Counted from the first letter of the stretch, positions 36,416 through 45,362 are shown. The stretch is DNA of 64,000 nucleotides from Vibrio campbellii CAIM 519 = NBRC 15631 = ATCC 25920 (GCF_002163755.1 NZ_CP015863.1:62001-126000), one strand, 5' to 3'. The notes: generated by a model not told the origin, from the sequence alone. A program made the numbers and translations.

Positions 36416-36453
36416 AAAAAAACCCCCGGACTTCTCAGTGCGGGGGTTTTTTG
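36416..36453 (-). terminator. Attenuator terminator of the ilv operon
   Basis: On the minus strand the hairpin ACCCCCG / CGGGGGT with a 12-nt loop ends in a run of seven U. It lies between the ilvL leader gene and ilvG, the classic attenuator position, so it should form when charged branched-chain tRNAs are plentiful. Confidence 0.85.
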
Positions 36454-36463
36454 TAATTTGTGG

Positions 36464-36553
36464 TTACCTTTCGCCCACAATACCCCGCGCGGTGTCAATA
36501 ATGACCACGATAATCAGGGCTAGCAGTGAGTTGATGTGAGCGAATAAGTTCAT
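36464..36553 (-). CDS. ilvL: ilv operon leader peptide
   Basis: This is a 29-codon open frame starting at ATG 36553 and ending TAA at 36464, upstream of ilvG. It is loaded with regulatory codons (SLLALIIVVII, later GIV): leucine 4, isoleucine 6, valine 3. Ribosome stalling at these codons would favour an antiterminator over the hairpin that follows 11 bp later. The gene is too short for standard gene callers. Confidence 0.88.
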   Translation of the reverse strand: MNLFAHINSLLALIIVVIIDTARGIVGER

Positions 36554-36756
36554 CTGTCTGTCGTTCTGTTTTCGTTAATAAGTCTTGTGTAATTTTCTAC
36601 GAAAATGTTTGCGTCACTAGTGTTAACACACAAATCTGCTGCATGACAAGCAAAAAGTCATTCTTTTTTCACATTAAGTACCCATCTGTACAGGCTATAT
36701 AACATATCCATATAAAAAACATTTGGTTAGATAACGTACAATAATTTGAGGGAATT

Positions 36757-38280
36757 ATGGGGCTGGCAATCATTCATAGTCGAGCAAGTGTGGGTGTGCA
36801 AGCGCCATCGGTAAGCGTGGAAGTCCACATCAGTAATGGGATGCCGGGCTTTACCTTGGTGGGGTTACCTGAGACCACAGTAAAAGAATCCAAAGATCGC
36901 GTACGAAGTGCGATCGTCAATTCTAACTTTCAGTTTCCTGCAAAACGAATCACGGTCAATTTGGCACCGGCGGATTTGCCCAAAGAAGGCGGGCGCTTCG
37001 ATCTGCCGATTGCATTGGGAATTTTAGCGGCTTCAGAGCAAATCGCGACAGATAAGCTCAAAAACTACGAATTTGTTGGTGAATTAGCTCTTTCTGGTGG
37101 ATTGAGAACGGTAAAAGGCGTGCTGCCAGCTGCGTTGGCTGCGAACAAAAAACAGCGCCATTTAGTGGTGCCTCATGCTAATGGCGATCAGGCGGCACTT
37201 GTCGGCAAAGAGCAGCACAAATCTGCCCAATCACTATTGGAAGTTTGTGCTGAGCTGTGTGGCCAACATCAACTGAACTTGTATCAAACGCCCAAGAAAA
37301 AAGAGCTCAAAGCACACGGTCGTGACTTGCAGGATATCATTGGTCAGCAGCAAGGAAAGCGCGCTTTAGAAATTGCGGCTGCTGGCAATCACAACCTGCT
37401 TTTCCTTGGCCCTCCAGGCACTGGCAAAACCATGTTGGCCTCTCGATTATGCGATTTGTTACCTGAGATGAGTGATGAAGAGGCGATGGAAACGGCTTCT
37501 GTGGCGTCACTGACTCAAAGTGAAATCAATGAACACAACTGGAAGACGCGGCCGTTTCGTGCCCCGCATCATTCCAGCTCCATGGCGGCTTTAGTTGGTG
37601 GTGGATCTGTGCCGAGACCGGGCGAAATATCTCTAGCTCACAACGGGTTATTGTTTTTGGACGAGATGCCGGAGTTTGATCGTAAGGTGCTCGACTCTTT
37701 ACGTGAGCCATTGGAGTCTGGTGAAATTATTATATCTCGGGCGCAAGGTAAGACGCGTTTTCCTGCTCGGTTCCAAATTGTCGGGGCGCTTAACCCGAGT
37801 CCGACAGGGTATTACGAAGGCAACCAAGCTAGAACGAATCCGCAAGCCATCCTGCGTTACCTTGGCCGATTATCAGGCCCACTTCTTGATCGCTTTGATA
37901 TGTCATTAGAAATTCCTGCATTGCCGAAAGGAACTCTCTCTGAAGGCGGCGATAGAGGGGAACCAACGGCTATCGTCAAAGAGCGGGTGAATCAAGCACG
38001 TGACTGTATGCTGGCTCGCAGTGGTAAGGTGAATGCATTATTGGGCAGTCGTGAAATTGAAGCCTTCTGCCCGCTGCAAAAAAGTGATGCGGAGTTTTTG
38101 GAAAATGCGCTGCATCGCCTTGGGTTGTCGATTCGTGCTTATCACCGCATCATCAAAGTTGCGCGTACTATTGCCGATCTGGAGGGCTCACCGCAAATTG
38201 AGCGAACACATCTTGCAGAAGCTTTGGGCTATCGAGCAATGGATAGGTTACTTAAACAGTTAACCGCGCAAGCCGTTTAA
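36757..38280 (+). CDS. comM: Natural-transformation branch-migration helicase ComM (YifB, Mg-chelatase-like AAA+)
   Basis: ComM is a hexameric AAA+ helicase that promotes branch migration of incoming DNA during natural transformation. It has 507 residues. An N-terminal ChlI-like domain (FTLVGLPETTVKESKDRVRSA, cited for position) is followed by the AAA+ core with Walker A GPPGTGKT at about 218-225 and Walker B LLFLDEMPEFDRK. The C-terminal domain completes it. It starts at ATG 36757 behind GAGGG and is divergent from ilvL. No clear CRP or TfoX site was seen upstream. Confidence 0.94.
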   Translation: MGLAIIHSRASVGVQAPSVSVEVHISNGMPGFTLVGLPETTVKESKDRVRSAIVNSNFQFPAKRITVNLAPADLPKEGGRFDLPIALGILAASEQIATDKLKNYEFVGELALSGGLRTVKGVLPAALAANKKQRHLVVPHANGDQAALVGKEQHKSAQSLLEVCAELCGQHQLNLYQTPKKKELKAHGRDLQDIIGQQQGKRALEIAAAGNHNLLFLGPPGTGKTMLASRLCDLLPEMSDEEAMETASVASLTQSEINEHNWKTRPFRAPHHSSSMAALVGGGSVPRPGEISLAHNGLLFLDEMPEFDRKVLDSLREPLESGEIIISRAQGKTRFPARFQIVGALNPSPTGYYEGNQARTNPQAILRYLGRLSGPLLDRFDMSLEIPALPKGTLSEGGDRGEPTAIVKERVNQARDCMLARSGKVNALLGSREIEAFCPLQKSDAEFLENALHRLGLSIRAYHRIIKVARTIADLEGSPQIERTHLAEALGYRAMDRLLKQLTAQAV

Positions 38281-38290
38281 ACCCGAACGT

Positions 38291-39124
38291 TTAGCCTTGC
38301 TTGCGAGCGTGCTTGTCGTGATACAGTGCTTTATCAGCGTCTTCTAGACACTGCTCTAGATTGTCATTGCAGGCCATCAGGCCAAAGCTAAACGAAATAC
38401 CATGGAGGTGAATGTCGCTTTCCACGGCTTGGCGGATTTGCAATAAGGTTTCTCTTGCATCAGATACCTGAATGCAATCGAACACAATCACAAATTCATC
38501 GCCACCAACGCGATAGAGCGTGCCACTTTCTCCCAGCTGTTGCATGGTCAGTGTGGCGAAGTCTACTAGGACTTTGTCACCAATCGCGTGCCCATAGGTG
38601 TCATTGACCTGTTTGAATTTATCCAGATCAAGGTACGCCACGAGGCAACAATCACAGCCTTTTTGTACCGCAGACATCAAGGCTTTTTTGTTCATGGCAC
38701 CAGTGAGGTGATCAAAATGAAGGCTTTGTTTGAGGCGGTTTTGCTCCTCAATGCGGGCTGTAATATCCCATGCCATTAGTACAATGTGGCGGACACCATT
38801 CACATCAGTAAGGTAGCGCATGGACTCAAAATGGTGATTCTGAAAGGTTTCGATATCGACACGCATAGGTGCGTTACCGTCGAGCAATGCCTGATCGTTG
38901 CGCTTACATTGCATCAGCAAGTCACACAAATCATTATTTTGGCAGTTTGCGATCATAGTATCTATGCTGACGCCGAGAATGTCTTCTTCGAAGAAAGCGC
39001 GATAGCGTTGGTTGAGAGCGACATGCTTGCCATTTTCCTTACGCACAGCGATAAACCCAGGGAAGTTCTGAGAAAGAACACTCATTAAGCTTTGCTCTGA
39101 AGCGTAGTTCGGATCAATGTGCAC
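38291..39124 (-). CDS. PAS-GGDEF diguanylate cyclase
   Basis: The 277-residue protein has an N-terminal PAS-like sensor domain (about 10-125, FPGFIAVRKENGKHVALNQ, ending in the linker AWDITARIEEQNRLKQ). A GGDEF domain follows with the exact active-site motif RVGGDEF at 205-211. No transmembrane segment is visible, so it is probably cytoplasmic. The inhibitory RxxD site five residues upstream of GGDEF is absent (sequence GESGTLYR), so product inhibition is unlikely. The role is to make cyclic di-GMP in response to an unknown ligand. It converges on comM with a 10-bp gap. Confidence 0.88.
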   Translation of the reverse strand: MHIDPNYASEQSLMSVLSQNFPGFIAVRKENGKHVALNQRYRAFFEEDILGVSIDTMIANCQNNDLCDLLMQCKRNDQALLDGNAPMRVDIETFQNHHFESMRYLTDVNGVRHIVLMAWDITARIEEQNRLKQSLHFDHLTGAMNKKALMSAVQKGCDCCLVAYLDLDKFKQVNDTYGHAIGDKVLVDFATLTMQQLGESGTLYRVGGDEFVIVFDCIQVSDARETLLQIRQAVESDIHLHGISFSFGLMACNDNLEQCLEDADKALYHDKHARKQG

Positions 39125-39258
39125 AAATCACTCTCTTAAATAGTTAACGGGTCGAACATTATCCATATGAAAATAAGTTTGGCTATTGTTTGAGCTATGA
39201 ATTGTTTTTATTGTGACGTTCAGGGCATTTTATAGTCAAGGGGGAGAGTCCCCCGTGC

Positions 39259-40215
39259 TTAGAAGCTGTAGCTTAAACCAGTTGATAGCAGAAATTCTTT
39301 TTCATCGTAGAAGGTGATGTTTGAACTGGTACTGCTGTAACCTGCGAGTGAGATGAATGACCAGTTTTGCCAGTCAAAGACATTTTTGTACTCGTATGCG
39401 GTGAAAAAACTCAGAGTGCCATCATTGCGAGTTTTGCCAAATGTCGTGCTGGCTGCGTCAAAGTCTTTAGCGGCATAGCCTGCTGTGAGTGCGATGCGGT
39501 GTCGCTGGATAAACTTGAACCAGCTAAGGTCGAGCCCATACGAGTTATAGGATTCAGCATCACCATCCGCATCATGGTGGATGTAGGTAAATGCTGGCTG
39601 CAGCATTGACGTGCGACTCAGTGGAATACGGTAGTCACCTTTGATGTGGTAGATCTTTGCATCACGCAGTAGTGATGAATCCGTCACGGTATCTTTCTCT
39701 ACGTCTTTATCTGCGTAAGCCAAATCAAGATTAAAGTTGTTGTCTAAGAAGCAGTTGATTTGGAAACGAAACGCATTGCCGCCTTCATCGGTGGTTTTTC
39801 TCGATTGCCCAGTTAGGTATGGGTCTTGCCATGTTTCTCCTTTCAGGATGGTTGGTAGATAGGAAAAATCGAGTACAGTGCCTGAAGCGAGTTGGTACTT
39901 GTAACCGAGCTGGAAGGCGAGGGTACCGATCGCGATATCGGAGCGTGTGGTACCGGCATACACTTGGTGATTGAGCTTGTTGCCAAAGGTATATGCTGCG
40001 CTGCCTAGGGGCGCAACGATAAAAGATTCATCACTTTCGGCACGTTGATTTAGTGATGGAATGGTACTATCTCCATCTGTGTTGAAGTTGGACTCTGATG
40101 AGAAGAAGCCTGCGTTTAACGAAATTTCACCGCTAAAACCTGCGGTTTCTTCAAGTTGAGCTTGTGCTGAACTGACGATAAAAGCCAAAGGCAGTATGGC
40201 TAGCCTTGGATTCAT
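39259..40215 (-). CDS. DUF2860 outer-membrane protein (probable beta-barrel)
   Basis: The 318-residue protein has a cleavable signal peptide (MNPRLAILPLAFIVSSAQA, cleavage before QLEET). The body shows alternating patterns typical of beta-strands, such as YKYQLASGTVLDFSYLPT, and ends in GLSYSF, an aromatic C terminus favoured by outer-membrane barrels. DUF2860 is widespread in Vibrio with no known function. ATG 40215 is chosen because it starts the signal peptide and has AAGGAGAAAG upstream; an open frame to 40359 lacks support. A hairpin with a GGGGGA stem lies just after the stop. Confidence 0.78.
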   Translation of the reverse strand: MNPRLAILPLAFIVSSAQAQLEETAGFSGEISLNAGFFSSESNFNTDGDSTIPSLNQRAESDESFIVAPLGSAAYTFGNKLNHQVYAGTTRSDIAIGTLAFQLGYKYQLASGTVLDFSYLPTILKGETWQDPYLTGQSRKTTDEGGNAFRFQINCFLDNNFNLDLAYADKDVEKDTVTDSSLLRDAKIYHIKGDYRIPLSRTSMLQPAFTYIHHDADGDAESYNSYGLDLSWFKFIQRHRIALTAGYAAKDFDAASTTFGKTRNDGTLSFFTAYEYKNVFDWQNWSFISLAGYSSTSSNITFYDEKEFLLSTGLSYSF

Positions 40216-40384
40216 TCGCTTTCTCCTTGTTTGTCGAATGAAAGTGGTAATTAGAGTGGAGCGTTGGTCTGGTTTTACAGTGAAACAAATCTGACCATGC
40301 TTACAAATATTCCAATGTGACAACGGATTCGTATAATTACACGCTGTTTTATTATTCACGCGATATAGTTACTGATTGATTCCC

Positions 40385-41263
40385 ATGCTGACCTATTTGT
40401 TACTCATTTTTAACGCTTCCTTTGTGATTATAAACTCTGCGGTTTGTTCCATCGCAATTTGTATCATCGCAATTTTTAAGTTGTTGCTTCCAACAGCTAA
40501 GCTCAAAGCGAAAGGTACCGAGGCTGCCAACAAAATGATGTGGGTTTGGGCCACGGTCAACGCTGGTATTCTTGCCTTGTTCAACCGCGTTGAGTGGGAT
40601 ATTCAAGGTGGCGAAAATCTCAAGAAGGACGGTTGGTATCTGCTGATCAGTAACCATCTTAGTTGGACTGATATTGTTGTACTGTGTTGTGTATTTAAAG
40701 ATCGCATTCCAATGCCAAAATTTTTCTTAAAACAGCAATTATTGTATGTGCCTTTTATTGGTATGGCTTGCTGGGCGCTGGATATGCCATTTATGCGTCG
40801 CTATTCTCGAGAGTATTTGATTCGCAACCCACACAAGCGCGGCCAGGATTTGCAAACTACGCGCCGTTCTTGTGCAAAATTCAAACACACGCCAACTACG
40901 GTAGTAAATTACGTTGAAGGCACTCGTTTCACCGAGGAAAAGCAACGCAAGAGTCGTGCGGGTTATCAACATTTACTGCAGCCAAAATCAGGTGGTATTG
41001 CTTACACATTAGCGGCCATGGGCGATCAGTTTGAAAACATCATTGATGTGACCTTAGCGTACCCAGAAAACACCAATAAGCCATTTAAAGACATGATGAT
41101 GGGACGTATGACGAAGATTGTCGTGCGCGTAAATGTTTTACCAGTCGATGAACGCGTGTTGGGTGATTACTTCAATGACAAGCCATACAAGCGCCAATTC
41201 CAACAATGGCTGGGTGATGTGTGGCAAGAGAAAGATCAGTTACTGCAAGATATTCATAAGTAA
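40385..41263 (+). CDS. yihG: Acyltransferase YihG (PlsC-like)
   Basis: YihG is a membrane-bound lysophospholipid acyltransferase of the PlsC family. It has 292 residues from ATG 40385; a TTG three codons earlier is possible. An N-terminal hydrophobic segment (about 1-30) precedes the catalytic motif NHLSWTD (NHX4D). The block FLKQQLLYVPFIGMACWAL (cited in part) matches E. coli YihG closely, as does VEGTRFTEEK. It converges on dsbA across an ERIC-like repeat. Confidence 0.88.
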   Translation: MLTYLLLIFNASFVIINSAVCSIAICIIAIFKLLLPTAKLKAKGTEAANKMMWVWATVNAGILALFNRVEWDIQGGENLKKDGWYLLISNHLSWTDIVVLCCVFKDRIPMPKFFLKQQLLYVPFIGMACWALDMPFMRRYSREYLIRNPHKRGQDLQTTRRSCAKFKHTPTTVVNYVEGTRFTEEKQRKSRAGYQHLLQPKSGGIAYTLAAMGDQFENIIDVTLAYPENTNKPFKDMMMGRMTKIVVRVNVLPVDERVLGDYFNDKPYKRQFQQWLGDVWQEKDQLLQDIHK

Positions 41264-41277
41264 CCAGACCTAAAGGA

Positions 41278-41544
41278 TATACCCAAGTGACTTCAAAATG
41301 CAGGATTCAGAGCGTTGTTATTGATTCGAGGTCAAGGAAAACGACGCCGCGTAATAGCCAGCTCTTTCCAAGTTGTTTGACGCAGAGATCGGGGCAATGA
41401 CACGCTCCCGAAGGGCGAGCTGTCTTGGCTTGTATACTTTGTTGTCGATTCTTGATTTAGAGTGACTAGATCTTTAAATCGCCGCCGCGTCTACAAACCA
41501 AGTCATTCTCGCTGAACCTAGCATCTCGAGGTTACTTGGGTATA
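41278..41544. repeat. ERIC-like / MITE-type imperfect palindrome (about 267 bp)
   Basis: The element begins TATACCCAAGT and ends ACTTGGGTATA, an 11-bp perfect inverted terminal repeat. The outer 34 bases of each arm match at most positions. The inner part is an imperfect palindrome containing sites such as GACGCCGCG / CGCCGCGTC. Sequences of this kind are dispersed in intergenic regions of Vibrio genomes (described in the ERIC literature). It lies between converging yihG and dsbA. It has no coding potential I could support. Confidence 0.75.
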
Positions 41545-41551
41545 ACAAATT

Positions 41552-41583
41552 AAAAAGGGGAGCAAGATGCTCCCCTTTTGTTT
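41552..41583. terminator. Terminator between yihG and dsbA
   Basis: The hairpin AAAAGGGGAGCA / TGCTCCCCTTTT has an AGA loop and A- and T-rich flanks. It serves both converging genes. Confidence 0.85.
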
Positions 41584-41598
41584 GATGTTCGACTCGAG

Positions 41599-42201
41599 TT
41601 ACTTAAGCGTCAGTAGGTAATCAACCAAGGCAAAGTATTCCTCAGTGGATTTAATACCTTGTGCTTGAACTAGGTACTTGTTGTTGACGATAACAGCAGG
41701 AACGCCAGTTAGACCACTATTTTCAAATTGCTTGTCCATACGACGAACCATTGAATCAACCGCAAAACCTTTGAATGCTGCATCGAATTTCTTCGCGTCT
41801 ACGCCTTCATCAAGGAAGATTTGACGAAGCTCTGCGTCATCACGGGGTGCTTTACGCATGTTGTGAATGCGGTTAAACATTACTGGCACCATCTTATCCT
41901 CAACTTTAAGTGCAACCATAGTCGCGTAGGCTTTGCTCATTGAAGGGCCCATATTGCCGCCCATGAAAGAAACGTGGTTCTTTTGTAGCTTCGCGCCTTC
42001 AGGTAGCTGCTTCTTAAGTTGCTGGATGATTGGTTCAAACGTATTACAGTGTGGACAGTAGAAAGAGAAGAACTCAGTCACTACAGGCTTTTTCGACGCC
42101 TCTAAATCCAATACTTTGTAGTGCTCACCTTCTTTGAATTGCGCTGCATGTGCCGACAGGCTGAGCATCAGCATAGAAAACAGTGCGAACAGTTTTTTCA
42201 T
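41599..42201 (-). CDS. dsbA: Periplasmic thiol:disulfide oxidoreductase DsbA
   Basis: DsbA introduces disulfide bonds into secreted proteins. It has 200 residues with a signal peptide cleaved after SAHA (about 19). The thioredoxin-fold active site CPHC is at 49-52, and the cis-proline loop is TGVPAVIVNN. It starts at ATG 42201 and follows srkA by 34 bp, so the pair is probably one transcript as in E. coli yihE-dsbA. Confidence 0.96.
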   Translation of the reverse strand: MKKLFALFSMLMLSLSAHAAQFKEGEHYKVLDLEASKKPVVTEFFSFYCPHCNTFEPIIQQLKKQLPEGAKLQKNHVSFMGGNMGPSMSKAYATMVALKVEDKMVPVMFNRIHNMRKAPRDDAELRQIFLDEGVDAKKFDAAFKGFAVDSMVRRMDKQFENSGLTGVPAVIVNNKYLVQAQGIKSTEEYFALVDYLLTLK

Positions 42202-42235
42202 TTAATAATCTCCATTTCGAATTGTTCGGCCTGAC

Positions 42236-43222
42236 TTACCATTGAGGCATTAAAGACAGTGGTGCTTCTTCTAAGCTGGCAATCTGCTCTTTAAATGCAA
42301 GGACCTGACCTTCCCAGTATTTTGGCTCATTGAACCATGGAAAAGCGAGCGGAAATGCCGGGTCATGCCAACGTTTTGCTAGCCATGCCATATAGTGCAC
42401 CATTCGTAGACCGCGAAGAGGCTCGATTAGTTTCAATTCTGCCGAGTTAAAATCGCAAAACTCTTGGTAACCTTCTAAGACAATATCTAATTGCATCAGT
42501 TTGTCTTGGCGTTCGCCGTTGAGCAGCATCCATAAATCTTGGACCGCTGGGCCATTACGTGAGTCATCCAAATCGACAAACATTGGGCCATCACGCCATA
42601 AGATGTTACCTGGATGGCAATCGCCATGCAGCCGAATGGCGTTGAAGCCTTCTTGCCAGTAGTTTTCAATCGACTTGATCAGCATATCCAAGTCATTGAA
42701 GAAGCTGTTCTCCAAATGCATCGGAATCATGTTGGCATTTTGCAGAATTTCTCTCGGTTGGTAGAGGTATTCTTGTAAGCCAATGGTTGGTCTATGTTGG
42801 AAGGCTTTTCGGCTACCAACTTTATGGATGCGGCCGAGGAAACGACCTACACCTTCGAGCTGATCTAAGTTGTCGACTTCGTATTGACGACCGCCGACAC
42901 TTTCAAACAAAGCAAAGCCATAACCTTGATAATGATGCAGTGTTTCACCGTTGATAAGTACAGGTGGTACGACAGGGATTTCGTTGTCGATCAGTTCAAG
43001 GGTGAAGTCGTGTTCTTCTTGAATCTGCTCATTGCTCCAGCGTTCTGGACGGTAGAACTTCACTACGTAGCGCTGGCGTTCTTCGTCAGTAAACTGGTAA
43101 ACGCGGTTTTCATAGCTGTTGAGAGCAAGAAAGCCTGATTCTGCTCGAATGCCGATGCTCTCTAGCGCATACCACATAAAGTCGGGCGTGAGGGCATCAA
43201 AGTTGAAAGTACCTTGGGACAT
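42236..43222 (-). CDS. srkA: Stress response kinase A
   Basis: SrkA (YihE) is a Ser/Thr kinase that protects against stress-induced death. ATG 43222 (MSQGTFNFDALTPDFMWYAL) gives 328 residues, exactly the E. coli length. An in-frame ATG at 43240 lies within the terminator of the upstream ccoG unit and is less likely. The catalytic loop LHGDCHPGNILWRDG and metal site FVDLDDSRNG match aminoglycoside-phosphotransferase-like kinases. Confidence 0.92.
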   Translation of the reverse strand: MSQGTFNFDALTPDFMWYALESIGIRAESGFLALNSYENRVYQFTDEERQRYVVKFYRPERWSNEQIQEEHDFTLELIDNEIPVVPPVLINGETLHHYQGYGFALFESVGGRQYEVDNLDQLEGVGRFLGRIHKVGSRKAFQHRPTIGLQEYLYQPREILQNANMIPMHLENSFFNDLDMLIKSIENYWQEGFNAIRLHGDCHPGNILWRDGPMFVDLDDSRNGPAVQDLWMLLNGERQDKLMQLDIVLEGYQEFCDFNSAELKLIEPLRGLRMVHYMAWLAKRWHDPAFPLAFPWFNEPKYWEGQVLAFKEQIASLEEAPLSLMPQW

Positions 43223-43228
43223 ATAAAT

Positions 43229-43254
43229 AAAAAGGCTCATTGCTGAGCCTTTTT
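43229..43254 (-). terminator. Terminator of ccoG
   Basis: The hairpin AAAAAGGCTCA / TGAGCCTTTTT has a TTGC loop. It is 17 bp beyond the ccoG stop on the minus strand and upstream of the srkA start, so srkA should have its own promoter or rely on read-through. Confidence 0.75.
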
Positions 43255-43270
43255 CCATTAGTCATCGAAG

Positions 43271-44692
43271 TTATAGCTTCTTTATAAATCGGCTTTCTAC
43301 TTCGATAGTGAATTCGTTGCTCTGATCGGTGAGTATAAACTGAATTGTCGTGATCGCAGAGTCTAGCTTGTCAGGATCTGCGCCGAGGCTCATTGGTAAG
43401 TTCAATACTTCACCCGGTTCAACTTGAATGGTTTGTTTGCCATACCAGCTGACATCACTTAGTCCTTCTACATTCAAATCGTATTCTTGAACTTGTTGAG
43501 TTTTGTTGATGACTTTCAGCGTGTAGGTGTTTTCCACTTCGCCAGAGCTGTTCACTCGGAATAATTGGTTACGGTCACGCAGTACGCTCATGCCTGCAGG
43601 ATCAACCGATGCGACTTGGAGGAAGAACAAACCAATCATCACTAGTAGTACCGCACCATAGCCAAGCAGTTTTGGACGCATGACCTTGGTACTCTTACCT
43701 GAGAGACGATGCTCTGTGGTGTAATTGATCAGACCTTTCTCGTAACCCATGCGTTCCATGGTGTTGTCACACGCATCAATACATGCACCACAGTTGATAC
43801 ACTCATACTGCAAACCATCACGGATATCGATACCAGTTGGGCATACCTGAACACACAAATCACAGTCGATACAGTCGCCCAAACCAAGTTGTTTTGGATC
43901 GGCTTTGCGTGAGCGAGGGCCGCGTTTTTCACCACGTTTGGAATCGTAGCCCACGATAAAGGTGTCTTTATCGAACATCGCCGATTGGAAGCGCGCGTAA
44001 GGACACATGTGAATACACATAATAGAACGCATCCACCCAGCGTTGCCGTAAGTACAAATGGCAAAGAACATCACCCAAAATACTGGCCAGAAGTTAGCAT
44101 TAAAGGTGAAAAAGTCGATAACCAGTTGCTTCATTGGCACAAAGTAACCGACAAAGGTAAAGCCAGTTGCGAGGGCTATCGAAAACCACGCTATGTGTTT
44201 GAGGGCTTTACGCATCGCTAAGTTAGCGGTTAGCTTGTTGGAATCCTGTTTACGACGCTTATTGGCACTGCCTTCTAGTTTTTCCTCAAACCATATATAC
44301 ATAAAGGTCCACACGGTTTGCGGACACAGATAGCCACACCAAACCCGGCCTAAGAAGGTAGTGATGAAGAACAGTCCAAACGCGGCTATCACAAATAGCA
44401 GAGCGAGTAGGGTGAGGTCTTGTGGGTACAGCGTGGTGCCGAAAAAGTTGAACTGCTGGTTACCGATGTCCAGCAAAATGGCTTGGCGCTCGCCGTACGG
44501 AATCCAAGGAATCAGGGCAAAAAACAGCAACAAAAACCAACCGCCATAGCGACGCAGTTTTTGGAACGTACCTTTGCTTTCGCGAACATAGATTCGATTG
44601 CTTGGGTTGAAACGATCCCTGTTGCCTTTGTGGGTCTTGGGGTTAAAGGTCTTTGGAGTCACATCTTTGATATCAATCTTATCCTGACTCAT
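43271..44692 (-). CDS. ccoG: Cytochrome c oxidase accessory protein CcoG (RdxA)
   Basis: CcoG is a membrane-bound 4Fe-4S ferredoxin needed for assembly of the CuB site of cbb3-type oxidase. It has 473 residues with several membrane helices (for example 52-70, 90-112, 170-190). Two ferredoxin-type clusters are visible: CIDCDLCVQVCPTGID and CINCGACIDACDNTM. It starts at ATG 44692. The cbb3 operon itself is not in this window, so the gene is away from its partners. Confidence 0.93.
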   Translation of the reverse strand: MSQDKIDIKDVTPKTFNPKTHKGNRDRFNPSNRIYVRESKGTFQKLRRYGGWFLLLFFALIPWIPYGERQAILLDIGNQQFNFFGTTLYPQDLTLLALLFVIAAFGLFFITTFLGRVWCGYLCPQTVWTFMYIWFEEKLEGSANKRRKQDSNKLTANLAMRKALKHIAWFSIALATGFTFVGYFVPMKQLVIDFFTFNANFWPVFWVMFFAICTYGNAGWMRSIMCIHMCPYARFQSAMFDKDTFIVGYDSKRGEKRGPRSRKADPKQLGLGDCIDCDLCVQVCPTGIDIRDGLQYECINCGACIDACDNTMERMGYEKGLINYTTEHRLSGKSTKVMRPKLLGYGAVLLVMIGLFFLQVASVDPAGMSVLRDRNQLFRVNSSGEVENTYTLKVINKTQQVQEYDLNVEGLSDVSWYGKQTIQVEPGEVLNLPMSLGADPDKLDSAITTIQFILTDQSNEFTIEVESRFIKKL

Positions 44693-45003
44693 GCACTCAT
44701 CCTTCTTTAGGCTTTCTTATAATGTACGGCGGCACTTCTAATGATGTCGCTCGAAGACATTGCTGTTTGGTCCAAACCATGACACATGGTTGAACATAAT
44801 TATTTTAGTAAATACTGATGAACGGCGATTATACAATCAATAACAATTCCGTTTCTTTAACGCAGTCAATGTTTAACAACAAAAGCCAGTACAGTTAACC
44901 AGATAAATGACTGAACAGTTATAACTGCCGTTTGAACTGTTTGATTTAGTTATAAAAAAAGCGACTCAAATGAGTCGCTTATCAATGCTAGGTGTTGAGC
45001 TGT
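44693..45003. other. 311-bp gap between ccoG and yihD
   Basis: No coding region is evident. The only structured items are a perfect 17-bp palindrome AACCATG-ACA-CATGGTT at 44775-44791 (upstream of ccoG) and the yihD terminator at 44953-44980. I saw no standard FNR site. Confidence 0.7.
44953..44980 (-). terminator. Terminator of yihD
   Basis: The stem AAGCGACTC / GAGTCGCTT has an AAAT loop and a U run on the minus strand, about 24 bp after the yihD stop. Confidence 0.8.
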
Positions 45004-45270
45004 TTACTTGATGATACCGCGCGCGCGTAGAATCGCGGTCTTAAAGTCGTCTTCTTGATCTTTCTTTAGACCCGGGATCATTTCGTCTTTACCGCTGTTG
45101 CGCATTTTTAGGTGGTAGATCAGCACGTCATCGGTCAGATCTTCCAATTTACCTTCATAACCTGCTTCGTTCGCCAGCTTCATGATGAATTGTAGCAAGT
45201 TCATTTCTTGGTCTTTGTGCCACTCAGGCTCGAGTAGCTCAAGCAGCTCTTCAATACGATGACACTTCAT
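45004..45270 (-). CDS. yihD: YihD family protein (DUF1040)
   Basis: The 88-residue acidic protein matches E. coli YihD along its length (MKCHRIEELLELLEPEWHK, LTDDVLIYHLKMR, IPGLKKDQEDDFKTAILRAR). ATG 45270 is preferred over an upstream one at 45282 because it matches the family start and follows GGAGAAAGAA. YihD is a conserved small protein of unknown function near srkA-dsbA. Confidence 0.9.
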   Translation of the reverse strand: MKCHRIEELLELLEPEWHKDQEMNLLQFIMKLANEAGYEGKLEDLTDDVLIYHLKMRNSGKDEMIPGLKKDQEDDFKTAILRARGIIK

Positions 45271-45362
45271 TTCTTTCTCCACATAATTTATAGGTGTTAT
45301 TTGCTACTAAAGGTATCAAATTGCTCGGCGAACACCAAATAGGAAAAGGGTAGAGAGAAAAG

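Noticed and set aside
36541..36756. Search for a CRP site in the comM upstream region
   Set aside because: Only a half-site TTCACATT is present, with no TGTGA partner at the right distance.
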